Source of the DNA: Periplaneta americana
Taxonomy: Eukaryota > Arthropoda > Insecta > Blattodea > Blattidae
Length of the DNA stretch: 64,000 bases
Assembly: GCF_040183065.1 (NCBI RefSeq)
Contig: NC_091121.1
Location: 41,518,787 to 41,582,786 of the forward strand
Reading direction: 5' to 3'
Shown here one piece after another: positions 11,593 through 46,789 of this stretch; within the stretch, counting starts at the first letter, position 1; every line of letters begins with the position of its first letter. The notes beneath the pieces were generated by a model that made no database searches, had not been told where the DNA came from, and saw nothing but the letters and a program-made list of their open reading frames with translations. The translations under genes and the position numbers were made by a program.

Positions 11593-12121
11593 ATGAATAC
11601 TGTAGCACGGAGTGGTGAAAGAAATATTATTAAGCAAGTACATAATAGCATTTTGCGATGAAGAGAAACAAAGAGGTCAATATCTGTTTCCTATAAATCA
11701 GGCAACGAAAAGAGCAACTGATATCACAGGTGAGGCTTATTTTATTTCAATTGATTATGTATTAAAATTACTTACTTAACTAATACTAATAATACATTTT
11801 ATGTAATTTATATAGACAAGTCAGAACTCCTAATAAAGAAAATCAGGAGAGAGGGAGTCTGTGCAGGAGATGAAAAGCTAGAATCACCAGAGAAAAACTG
11901 ACAAGGGAACTTTTAATTATTGTAGATGATATGAACTGATGTATATTAAGAAGAAAGATACAAGAATTGTATACCGTTCAGAAAGAAGTTTCAACATTGA
12001 AGAAATTACTGAAGCTTGCGAGAGAAGTAATAATATCCAAGGTTGGAGAGAAAAACTACGAAAAGTGATTCGAGACATGGGATTTAGGTATAAAAATGTA
12101 GAAATACAAGATGTATTTTGA
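11593..12121 (+). pseudogene. Tc1/mariner-type transposase N-terminal remnant with an intron-like gap
   Basis: From an ATG at 11593 the sequence reads MNTVARSGERNIIKQVHNSI, then, after frameshifts, a segment like the ATxxTGISxxTIxRIRKE helix-turn-helix of insect mariner-like transposases. At about 11730 a perfect GTGAGG donor and at about 11815 a TATATAG acceptor flank an 85-bp AT-rich gap. Beyond it come KIRREGVCAGDEKLESPEK and, at 11939-12120, RSFNIEEITEACERSNNIQ and EKLRKVIRDMGFRYKN, the segment ahead of the catalytic domain. The DDE domain is absent. The same family is represented at 34320-34625 and perhaps 43660-43878. Confidence 0.6.
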
Positions 12122-12399
12122 TTGAAAGAAATAATATTGTAGCATGGAGGACCAGTTATTTATGACATCGTTTGATGGAAGTTTGGCAATATCCCTATTC
12201 GGCAAGGTTCGTGGCCTGCTGTTAACGTGGTGGGAGGAAAGTGGGTGGAATGGAGTGAGTACAGGCGTTAACTTTTCCAAGAACGACGACAGCGCTGAAG
12301 GGGCACAGATCCAATGGTCCGACAATAACTTGTCATTATTCTTGGGGCTTTCTTTCATAAAACAAAATATGTTTAGCTTCAAATGCGTTGTCCCAAAAT

Positions 12400-13020
12400 A
12401 TTAATCCATATTTCATTATAGAAAGGAACTATGCAAAGTATGCAATTTTAAACGTGTTTATATGGCCTATAGAATATGAGGGTCTTAATGCAGGGCTATA
12501 ACAGACAAGAGCTCAATTTAGGAATAATATATTATATGTGCATTTTCCAGTTCAATTAATTATACAATTTCAAACCAAGAAACTTTGTTCTTATAGATTT
12601 TTTGAGATCAGTTCCATATAATCTAATATTGTAGGAAAACTTGAGCACTGTTGTTTGTACTAAATTTGATTACACTGGTTTCATCAACATTAAGTGCTAA
12701 TTTATTCTCACTAAACCATTAATTAAATTTAACACTATTAGAAGTAGGTATTTATAAAGCAATCATATTGTTTACTTGAGGTAATCAACTTGTATCATCT
12801 GGGATAAATTCTTTATTGTTGAGGTTAAGTCATAAATATAAACTAGAAACAATAATGGACTTAAAATTGATCCCTAGGGAACTCTATGTTTAATATTTCA
12901 ATTTTGAGTGAATAACTTTGTAACTATTTGATATTTCATTTCCAGTTTATGTTTTCTATTTGATAAGTAATATGTAAACCAACCTAAGTTCTCATTTTTA
13001 ATGCCATAAATCCTTAATCT
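12400..13020 (-). pseudogene. Degenerate LINE reverse transcriptase
   Basis: Minus-strand translation around 12890-12830 reads GSILSPLLFLVYI preceded by RVP and a stop in place of Gln, i.e. the RT motif GVPQGSxLxPLLFxxYxNDL. Further on, FSENKLALNVDETSVIKF (about 12725-12670) matches the W/F-xxNKLxLNxxKT segment. Toward 12440 a decayed thumb-region segment follows. The catalytic FADD box is lost and many stops are present. Intergenic, ahead of the dystrotelin-like gene. Confidence 0.65.
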
Positions 13021-13239
13021 GCTTATGGATAAATTGCGATTTACTTACTCAAATACTTTAACTCAATCACACAAAATATCCTTCCAAAATGCAATTTCGA
13101 TCTGGCTCCCTTCGAAATTTCTCTCAAGATAGCTGCTGTCTGTTTCGATGTTCTTTATTTCATCAGCAGTGAATAAATTTCATTCTAATCTGTTTTCAAT
13201 ATTCATTAATTTAAATAAACTGTGAGAACAATTCCAATA

Positions 13240-13832
13240 CTTACTTACTTACTGGCTTTTAAGGAACCTGGAGGTTCACTGCCGCCCTCACATAAGCCCG
13301 CCATTGGTCCCTATCCTGAGCAAGATTAATCCAGTCTCTACCATCATATCCCACCTCCCTCAAATCCATTTTAATATTATTCTCCCATCTACGTCTCGGC
13401 CTTCCCAAAGGTCTTTTCCCCTCTGGCCTCCCAACTAACACTCTATATGCATTTCTGGATTCGCCCATACGTGCTACATGCCCTGCCCATCGCAAACGTC
13501 TGGATTTAATGTTCCTAATTATGTCAGGTGAAGGATGCAATGCGTGCAGCTCTGCATTGTATTACTTTCTCCATTCTCCTGTAACTTCATCCCTCTTAGC
13601 CCCAAATATTTTCCTAAGAACCTTATTCTCAAAAACCCTCAATCTCTGTTCCTCTCTCAAAGTGAGAGTCCAAGTTTCACAGCCATACAGAACAACCGGT
13701 AATATAACTGTTTTATAAATTCTAACTTTCAGATTTTTTTACAGCAGACTAGATGACAAAAGCTCCTCAACCGAATAATAACAGGCATTTCCCATATTTA
13801 TTCTGCGTTTAATTTCCTCCCGAGTGTCATAT
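13240..13832 (-). mobile_element. 5'-truncated RTE-type LINE with 17-bp target duplication
   Basis: The minus strand encodes the C-terminal tail of an RTE/BovB-like endonuclease-reverse transcriptase: LYGCETWTLTLREE-type sequence, [40 protein letters not shown] and GRPEGKRPLGRPRRRWE, with one frameshift near 13550. It ends in a (GTAA)n tail at 13240-13255. The insertion is flanked by identical 17-bp repeats, TGAGAACAATTCCAATA, at 13223-13239 and 13833-13849, which fixes both ends. A second copy lies at 54900-55477. Confidence 0.9.
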
Positions 13833-13925
13833 TGAGAACAATTCCAATAATATTATTAATTCAATAGTTTTGTAATCCAATTATGCTATCTTTTTATGGT
13901 CTTTATTGGACTTCATCTAACTTAA

Positions 13926-14266
13926 GGGGATGCGCTACTGAATTTTCTAATTTCTACATTTTAAAAAATAATGTATTGAAATTTGAACAGCATATTATGA
14001 TCATGATTATGAATTAATCAGGAAAATTTGAAGGATCTAAGTCAAGAAATAACTCTTTTAAAAATAAAATTTGAAAATAACACGTTTATTTTTGGAAACC
14101 GTTTTTTGGAATCTAAAACAAGAGTTTTCTATGTTTTTTTATAGTGCATATTATAGCTGAAACACAGGTTGTGGTAACGGAGCATTGGAATTTAGCATAT
14201 GAATAGTAAAATAAAAAAAAAACATGACATTTCTTGAAAAACTGTCATTTTCAGTAGCGCATCCCC
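13926..14266. mobile_element. piggyBac-type MITE in TTAA
   Basis: Terminal inverted repeats GGGGATGCGCTACTGAA (start) and TTCAGTAGCGCATCCCC (end) enclose 341 bp of AT-rich non-coding DNA. Both sides carry TTAA (13922-13925 and 14267-14270), the duplication made by piggyBac transposases. It lies about 100 bp upstream of the first recognised dystrotelin-like exon. A related left end is seen near 27447-27485. Confidence 0.85.
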
Positions 14267-14367
14267 TTAATGCCCTAGAATAAAACAGTTAGCATTATTG
14301 TTAAAGCACAGTACTTAAACTATATCTTAAAGTATATATTTATCTTATATTACACATTCTTTTGCAG

Positions 14368-38008
<23,641 letters not shown>

Positions 38009-38338
38009 TAACTGCACTTCACATTACTATTTTACTCTCTGACTTATAGAAAAGTATAAAAGTTATAAACCTGTTCATGTGTTATATAGTATAACTGGAG
38101 TCATCACATTTATGTAATTGTTTGAACTGTTATTCTTAAAGCATGCAAATCTAATTCCTTTCAAAGAGTCAAAAGTCACAAGAGGTAATATAATAAATTT
38201 ACCAACTTCCTGCATCAGTACATTATATAAAATTTCATTGTTATATTCGATTAGTGTTCATAAACCTTTATTTTTGTAATGTAAATAGAACAGGAATGAT
38301 AGTCCAGATCATTTGGAATTATGGACTTCTAGGTTCCA

Positions 38339-38344
38339 AATAAA
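38339..38344 (+). terminator. Candidate polyadenylation signal of the dystrotelin-like gene
   Basis: An AATAAA about 330 bp after the stop codon is followed by a T-rich stretch (TTCTATTTTGTATT). It is the first good candidate; longer 3' UTRs are possible. Confidence 0.4.
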
Positions 38345-38657
38345 TAATGTTCTATTTTGTATTATATAAGTGTTTAGGTGAATTTGTTACAAACTTTAGA
38401 AAATGACAGGAGTCAAAAAAGGAACAAGTTTTGCTAATAAATCCATACCCAGTGATACTCTACTATGATGCTGCATATCCTTAGAAAGTCGTTGAACTCC
38501 TAGCCATTAAACAACTCTCTTGCTCATTTGCATAGTGGAATATGTAGAGCTAGGTGGTAATTTGTATTAAGACCACACTCTTAATTAATTAATTTTTATT
38601 TGTGTTTTAATCGTGTATAATATTATTTACATAATTATTAATATAACGTTATAATTA

Positions 38658-39766
38658 CAGTAAAACCTCTGTTAACCACTGAAGGGGCTGACTCTATTTC
38701 GGTTAATATATGTATACCCTTTTTTAGAGTTAAAAGGTTAGAAACTGACTCAAAAGTTGTGCACATGAAAACATCACGTGTATTAAAAAAGTTGATACAG
38801 CATGTACTGTAGGTACAATATTGCCAAATCTAACCATTGATTCTTTATTATTGCTTTAAGAAAAATCAGAATTTTTTTTTTTTCTGGCAGAAATGTCACA
38901 TCTTCTTAGTGTTAGAGGTGGGTTTAGCCAGCTCGCATAAACAATAGGACATGCTGCCCTCATATGCATTCTTCTGACCTAGTTAGTGACAACTACTTGT
39001 CTTTGGAACTGCTTATTTTTTATTATGGATTTATTAATTTGTCCTAAGAATAATCTCTGTAATACAATGTTAAAATTGAAATATACCGTCTATACTTATC
39101 TAGTAATCTGTAATGTTGACAATTAATATTTGAGGAGAAAAATTCGCTTCAGCGCCGGGGATCGAACCCGGGTCCTTGGTTCTACGTACCAAGCGCACTG
39201 ACCACTGAGCTACGCCGAATTCAATTGCCAACATTACAGAGATTATTCTGTAGGACAAATTAATAAATCCATAATATTCTCATAGCTAGCAGTGCATCAT
39301 AACTGCGGAATCCCGGCCAAATAAGTCACTCAACTGCGGAATCCCAGCCAAATAAGTCACTCAACTGAGTGCGCTCCTAGTATAATGGCAATTGACACTA
39401 GACATATATGTCAGCATATGCCTAACTCGGAGTCAGGCCACAAAGGGAAACACTGAAGGAGGAAGATTCGATCCGGTGCTGTGGATTGAATTCGGTTTAG
39501 CTCAGTGGTCAGAACACTTGGTACGTAGAACCAAGGGCCTGGGTTCAATCCCTGGCACCGGAGCGAATTATTCTCCTCAAATATTAATTGCCTTATTTTT
39601 TAGTCATAAAGTGTTGAAGTTAAAATGAATATGAGTGTACCATACATCATATGTATATTTGTACATGCAGTACGTAGTATAACTTTTAAAATTTCTTTAT
39701 AAAAATTCAGTTACACAACTTACACGTTTCGGTTATACTGGTTTTTGGTTAATGGAGATTTTATTG
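38658..39766. mobile_element. Decayed pogo/Tigger-like element ends
   Basis: CAGTAAAACCTCTGTTAACC at 38658 and the inverse, CAATAAAATCTCCATTAACC, at the right end resemble the ends of Tigger elements and of 61961-62662. A TA precedes the left end; the right is imperfect. No CENP-B-like frame was read, and a palindromic tRNA-like element (39121-39589) is inserted. Confidence 0.45.
39121..39589. mobile_element. Second palindromic element with terminal tRNA-like genes
   Basis: Ends AATTAATATTTGAGGAGAA are inverted, and about 100 bp inward each arm is a tRNA-like unit pointing outward: minus at about 39222-39150 and plus at about 39488-39562. Shared parts are the A box TAGCTCAGTGGTCAG, anticodon stem TTGGT/ACCAA with loop ACGTAGA, and a B box in GGGTTCRATCCC. 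The interior contains a duplicated CGGAATCCCRGCCAAATAAG (about 39305 and 39337). Outer sequence near 39024-39068 is an inverted copy of inner sequence near 39230-39275. Confidence 0.78.
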
Positions 39767-39769
39767 CTT

Positions 39770-42700
39770 ATGGTTCAGAGGAAGGTCTGATAATGGTGCA
39801 CGTCCAGCTTACAGAAAACATTTGATTGTTGCACTGTTGACTGTCTGATTCTTTCAAATGCTTGGTTTCATTTCAACATCATCACAAGCTGCTGATATTC
39901 TCGCTAAAAGTTCCCGGTTGATCACTGGCATTTCATAGATTGGATTTTTACAAGGCTTTAGATCAAATAGTCGAGGTTTGGGGATCATGGTGTTCAACTA
40001 ATATAATCTCCACCTCAGATCCACCTTACAGGATATTGTTGAGCTAAGTGTAACACTTTTAAGGGCGTCATACTGGAATGCCACTGGATATGGGTTGACT
40101 GATAAAATTTGTTATTTTCACACTTCCTGTCATTCCCCAGAGTTTGTAAAAATTTCACTCAAACACCCTTTACACAGGGTTTTGTATTAGAAATAGTATC
40201 CATCTCATATTTGAAGGGCCTAACCATTAACAGTTCTTCCACACCTTTTCTTCTGAGATATTTTTGTATACTGGATAGTAACATTCAGAAGATGAAGTCT
40301 GTTCTCTGTATGTTGAAACTATTGCTATTAAGGCTATATAGGAATTCTATCGAATTCCAAGACAAGTGCCAATTTTTGTGCAAGATTTGAACTGTAATAA
40401 AGTGTACAAAAATTGAGTGATTCAGGATCATAATCCTGTATGATCAGCAGGATCATTTTATGATATTTTGAATTCCTTTTTTTAATTACCGATATTGTTA
40501 GATTAGTGTATTATGATAAAGACAAATGCTCTTCATCATAGTCCTAGCTGGAATTAATATGAAGGCACATTTAAGGAAAATTATTTTCTTTCACTACTGT
40601 CATGAAAAAGCTTTTGAGCATTAATGATTCCAGATAATATGTATTAGAAAGTAACTTAACCTGTGATGTTAAGAGCTGCATCCATTACTGTATAGTATTT
40701 TTTTTTTTTTTATCTCTGTATTTTATATCTCAACTTGTACCATTCTGAGGTAGTGCAATATTTTACTTCTAAAATCTTATTATGAGATTACTGTCTTAAC
40801 AAGTGAAGTTAATTTGTGTTACCAATGTATATTGATATTTAAAAACTAAATCTTCCTACATATATTGTGTAAAGGCACATACAGACAAGCACATTGAACC
40901 CCATACCACAATCGAGATAAAATGAGGTGAGGTTACACATTGTGATTACATAGTAAATTTTTCCAACTTTTAGTAACACGCAATTACCAGTATTCTGTCA
41001 GTTAAGATACTGCTGCCTTCAAACATGGACATGTCTTTAGCAGGTTATATTTATTTGCATTTGCGTGCAAAAAGAAACGGAAACAGAGACATGATGGCAA
41101 ACACAGTTATACAAACGTAGAAGTATGTGGTGTTTCAAATTTGCTAGCTGACATGAAGTTTCAAACAATTTTTTGACATTATAAAAATTTTACCAGAATG
41201 TCATCTACACACTCTGAATATTCAATTAATTTGGACAAAGAAAGATACCACATTCAGAGAGGTTGTTTCATTAGACTGGCAGTGACAGTGAGATTTCTGA
41301 CAACTAGTGTTCCCATACTTTTCTTCACTTTTCCTTTTTCACATCGGAATGAAGAAAGCAAGGTGGTCATTTTCTTCTGCCATTCCTTGGCCATTGTATT
41401 CAGCTCGGTTTCCAGCTTATCCCAAGCATGATTCCTTTAAAATTTTATTAAAATGCAGTGTGTTTTGCTTTTCCCACTCCATGGCCACTAGTCACACTAT
41501 TATGCATCCAGGTTCTATGCACGTCCACACTTACCGCAAATTGGGCATGCTGGATCCTTTGATGTGATGCGGAAAAACCGACAAGCAATGGAACGCAGTG
41601 CAACCTGATCCACAATGTTCAGTTTATGGGCTCAGGTCGCATGCTGAAGTTACGAAGTGCAGTTCAGAAAGAAACGCAACGAGATGATGTTCGGTTGCAA
41701 GTCTGGATACGTCTTAATACACACAATAACATAATAAAAAGATGTGAGGAAATAGCAACATTATCAAACCAGTATTCTGTGTGCAGAGATTCCTGTACTT
41801 ACAATGGAATATGGTTTTCACTGTATTTATTAAAAGCAACATGTTATCTTAAAATACAAATCCAAAGACAGAATAACAAATGTACAATAATACCAGAAAA
41901 CAATGTGCAATTTTCAGTAGGATTGTAATGTATGTATAAATGTATGTGTGTGTTTGTGTGACTAAGCAATCACAGTATAATTATGTAAAATTAAAGCTCT
42001 CAAGTATCAAAATATTATTGGAATGCACTGATTGATACTCCAAAGTTGTCTAAGCTAAAGTACAGAAATACTGTGTAGTCCTTGAACTATGATCAGTAAA
42101 AAACAGAGGCTTTGCAATCTTTCAGTTTTACATGTTAGAGCATTACATTCATTTAATATAATACCTATTTATATATATTATGACTCTCTTCCATGGTCAG
42201 TATAAATTAATTAAATATGATTCATATATAGAAAATGTCTGTCAGTCGGTATTGGAAGATCAACAAAATATGTTAATACATATGCAGGTTATGACTGTTT
42301 TGTGTGTGATTTAAATATACTATTCCCAAATATGTTGGGGTGAGATTTTTCTTATACCTATCCCTTATGACAATCACTAGAATTTGTTAAGTAGTAGAAA
42401 ATATATCAAGCATGGAGATAAGATATGTACAAAGTAGCAAGACCGTGTCATAGTCTAACCTGTCAGCCTCAGAGTGTTAAATGACTTGAATGTACAGCTT
42501 AAGGTAGCTCTGAGCCTCTCGGTTGTATTTACAATTGAGGAATGAATTCGTCTTGATACAATAACTACAATACCTATGTAATAGATCCTACCTGTTTTGA
42601 TCAGTTTCAACATGACAAAATGGTTCAGCCAGAAACTTGTGGATAATAAATGACAAAATATGTTATTTACATTTGAATTAACACCGACACATGATGATTG

Positions 42701-43120
42701 TCTAATTTAATAGTAAAACTAGCTTATCTTTGCTCCCATAACCATGTTGTGTAACATGCTTACATATAAACGTTATTACATTTGAATTATTGCATGTCAT
42801 GATACTGTATTAATGGATCTTCAGTAACAAAATTATAAACGCTCTTTAATTCTACTGATTTGAGGTGAAGAAGTAATAGGAAGCGTTTTAATTGATCCTT
42901 TCCTACTGTCGATGAATTACAAAAAACACATTTGGAATGTTCAATCTATCTTCATCTTCAGATGGAAAAGGTAATATACCATTCTTTTAGGCTATTACAA
43001 AATGTTAAGTCCACTTGATTGGCCATCTTGTTTACACATTTCAAATGAAATATCTTTGTTAGCTACAAGTTCTTGTACCACGTTCAGAGTTATGTTTGGG
43101 GAGTATGAAATTGCTACAGC
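39770..43120. other. Intergenic DNA between dystrotelin-like gene and next element
   Basis: AT-rich throughout. Open frames at 41198-41431, 41307-41567 and 41626-41928 show no recognisable domain, splice context or codon signature. I see no gene, RNA gene or defined element ends. Confidence 0.35.
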
Positions 43121-43123
43121 TTA

Positions 43124-44294
43124 AGGCTGGTTCACAATAAACCGGAAACGGCAACGAGAACGAGAACGGAAATAATGTTAAAATAAATGTATTTATACCT
43201 TGACCAAAACTACTTCCGACTTGACAGTTTACAGAGAAGGGGGAGCAATGTTGTCATGTTGCCCATCTTTCGTGTAAGCGAGCACGCTGCCGATAGAGTG
43301 CAGTAATGAACGGCTGACATAAACACATACATTTCTAACCAATTTGTTGAACACTAGGCATTAAAATTTGTCTACATTATTATTTTATTAGTCTATTATT
43401 ATAATTAATAGTAGTAGTACCATATTCTTCAATGTAATACCGTTAGAAAAGCGTCGAAAGGACTCTAAACTTTAAAAATAGATTTAAATTTAATACGAAG
43501 CCTTTACCTGTATGAGTGCCGGTATTCTTCAATGTAATATTGTTACAAAGGCGTTGAAAAAATGTAAAAATATTTATGATTAAAAATCTGCACGGCCTTT
43601 TTCTTTTCCAATATCGTTAACAGAGATCTTATTAATTTTAACACAAGCAGCAGTTCTCATTACGACTTGCGCCAAAGGTAAAAGAAGCCCGTCATTATCT
43701 TTTTCCTTTCAAAATACTCTATCACATAACACACCATCTCTCGCGCTTGACTCTTTAACGGGGCACCTTGTCCAATATTCTTTGTTCTCCGTCCTTCCGA
43801 CACTGCACAAGTCACCCGTTTAGAAAATCTCGCAGAAACTAGAAAACGCACACTAGTCACACACTCCATCAATAACAACGAAGATAATACGTGTAATATA
43901 ATTTAAACATAATTATCGATACACTAAAACAATAATACTTCTAAATAATATTTTAATTCACACAAAGCACGCGCTAACCAGCCAACTCAAAGTCATTCCG
44001 TGCACTATTCACCACTAGGCCATGGTATTCACGTGCTACTTATAAACATAGACACGGCAACACCGTCCCGTTACCATGGTTACGCTTCTCTCGTGATTGG
44101 TTGATTTGAATGGTTGCCATGGTAACACGCTAAAGGCGCCATTTGTCAGTCGGAAGTAGTTTTGGACAGACCATAAATGTGAACGTTCACAATATTCAAT
44201 TATGAATCTTCACATTTAAATACATTTATTTTAACAATATTTCCGTTCTCGTTCTCGTTGCCGTTTCTGTTCCTGGTTTATTGTGAACCAGCCT
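43124..44294. mobile_element. DNA transposon with about 75-bp terminal inverted repeats
   Basis: The ends start AGGCTGGTTCACAATAAACC and continue inward through GGCAACGAGAACGAGAACGG and GTTAAAATAAATGTATTT on both sides. The flanking TTA (43121-43123, 44295-44297) is a 3-bp duplication. Inside, a 72-codon minus-strand frame (43878-43660) reads KSQAREMVCYVIEYFERKKI, like the start of some insect transposases, but the rest is absent. Non-autonomous or decayed. Confidence 0.8.
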
Positions 44295-44297
44295 TTA

Positions 44298-46006
44298 CTG
44301 TATGCAAGACTGAGGAACAGAATGAAAGTAGAGCATGAATAAATTCAGTGGTATGAAATGGACGTATTGTAGGAGAAATTATTCTGGCAGGCAGAAATTT
44401 TCACAAATAAATTATGACCTATTGGAACAAGACACAATTGGCAAAAAACACTCTTCATAGAAATGACCTGTGGAAATAATTGTTATATTCGTGTTTCATA
44501 GCTGCCTAAATTAATTTACAGCAACCATGAAAGTGAACTTTACATGTCCTTCAGTGATCAGTCTCGAAATTAAGCCACTTTTTTTTTTCTGGAAAAGAAG
44601 TGAAATGAATATGAAAAGAAACGTCTTTGCCTCTGCCAACTGAATTTATACAACTTTTCTCTGTTGTCATTAGCAACCGAGTTAACAATGCCTACATAAT
44701 TCTTCTTGTAACAAGAGGGTACAAGTTTACATGAAATTCGTTACAATAGTAGTTAAGATTCATATTATATTACTTTCAGCGTTTAGTAATGTTAAAAAAT
44801 CTTTCAGTATGTTTACTAAAAATAATTCCAAATAATAGCAATCCTTTCTGTGATGCAGTTTCTTTATTTTAATTAAAATTTTTAATAACTGTCTTTTATT
44901 GTCAGAATGTGTGCAGTTGTACTAAAATCACAATACTGCGACACTGCATACCTATATGATGTTAATGGTCTTGTCACATTCAGGATTCTTGTAAATGATA
45001 CACTGTTTGATAATCACAGTAAACTACTGTCTGTTCAAGTGGTTATGTCACATTCCGGTTTCCCCAACCTATTTCTGCTGGCCCCTCTGTAGAGGTTAGT
45101 GGCTGGGCCATTAGGATCTTTCCTGAAAATATTTGCTGTACCGAATTGGAAGCTACGTAATATTATACAACTGTTTAAAATAATTTAAAGAAAAGTGTCC
45201 TGTTAAGTAACTGTTATGTGATTTCACCTCTTCCGACAATCCTGCAACATAACCACTTGGACAGACAGTACACATGACACAAAATATCAAATCTATACTC
45301 CTTTAAGAGAAACCAGAATGTACTGTTCAATAAAAAGTTGTTGCACAGTTGAGTGTTTTTTTTTTTTTTTTTTTTACTATAAGTCATTGCTTAGAATTTC
45401 TTTCCTTTGTCTAGAAAAATATCACCAAAACAATTTTCCTAACTTCTGTAAATGTGGTTCTCCTGGATTACTAATATGGTTTCCCTGAATTTCCTTATAT
45501 GAAAATAAGAGAAATATGAATGAATCAAATAATTATGGATTATTTGTAACTTCTACTCTACATGCAGGATAAATTAAATATGAAAAAGTATTAGAGTGCC
45601 TAATGGGGTAAAGCCGAAACTTCCTGTAAACTATGGCTGTTACATTAGGTAGTGATAGTTCATTTTATATGTGCCAATGACTATCTATAGAAGCAAACTG
45701 TGACATCATCTGATAAGCTGAAGTTGCTGTGTAATGACTGAACATAAGTCACAAGTCTTCGTCTCTTACTCCTCCCTACCATTCCTACTTATAATAAGAA
45801 AAGAACAAAAACAGTGGCTTCCTCCTCTGAAAACGACACTGTACAGTGATTGCAAAAAATGTGCGTTTTGCAAGCAGAATACGTAGATTCCAGGTGACAT
45901 AAATTATACAAAAAAAAAAAATTATGATCTAAAAACTGAAAGATAAAAAATGGAAGACTTGATAGTAAATTGGCTTTGCTTTCATTATTGGTTAGTATTT
46001 TATGTA
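44298..46006. other. Intergenic DNA, nothing recognised
   Basis: Homopolymer T at 45357-45375 and A-rich runs are present. No exon-like or repeat-end signals recognised. Confidence 0.35.
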
Positions 46007-46789
46007 CAGTCCCAGAAAAAAAAACAATTAGCCCGACACTTGAAGCTCCTTACAGAGCATGATTCACACCATAACGATTTAACAAAGGTTCTCAATCCAG
46101 TATTATTTGAATAGTATTACAGGAAGGTATTTCACAACTAAAAGCACGAAATTAATCTGAAAGATCAAATTGATGCCTAAGAGCCATTATGAAACAAACG
46201 TGATACAGTATGACAATTCATCGCAAGCATTCCAATAGCTCTGTGCTAGTGTGCTTGCTCGCAGTTCAGGATCTGGATACTGTTGAGGAAAGATTTATTT
46301 TTTTTAATTAATTATGCTGGTTAATTTCGTTTACCATCATTCTGCTTTATTGCACGATTTATAAATACCCATTTACTATTAAAAATAGATCAATTTTCAA
46401 CGCATCTTTTTAAATGCCTTTCGGGTTATTACAACAATCGAAGTAAAATGAATATCAATAACTGCCAAAGCGATCTCATGTGTACAGTCCACGTCACCGT
46501 TTTTGGCGTGTGAAATAAGTAATGGGAACATTAAGTACAGGTGTTTTACTTTTGCCACAGTCAGTCTGACAACTGTGTTTGGCAAATGGTTGATCTGACA
46601 TGCATAGGAAGTGGTACCATTCTGAGCTCCACTAGCAATATGCTCATAAACTGGGCATTATACTCTAGGACACACGCCAAAAACGCTGGCGCCAGCTGTA
46701 CCACTGGTTTGGAGCACTGAGCATGGGCAATGTGATGAACCTGGAACTTAGAAAATTCAGGCGGGCCTTTTTTTTTTTTTCTGGAACTG
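46007..46789. mobile_element. Probable DNA element with CAGTYCCAGAAAAAA ends
   Basis: CAGTCCCAGAAAAAAAA at the left and, inverted, CAGTTCCAGAAAAAAAA at the right bracket 783 bp. TA precedes the left end but is not conserved at the right. The interior has no transposase motif that I recognise. Confidence 0.45.

Noticed and set aside
41198-41928. Three successive plus-strand open frames of 77-100 codons
   Set aside because: No recognised domain, no shared splice phase and AT-driven composition; not enough to call a gene.
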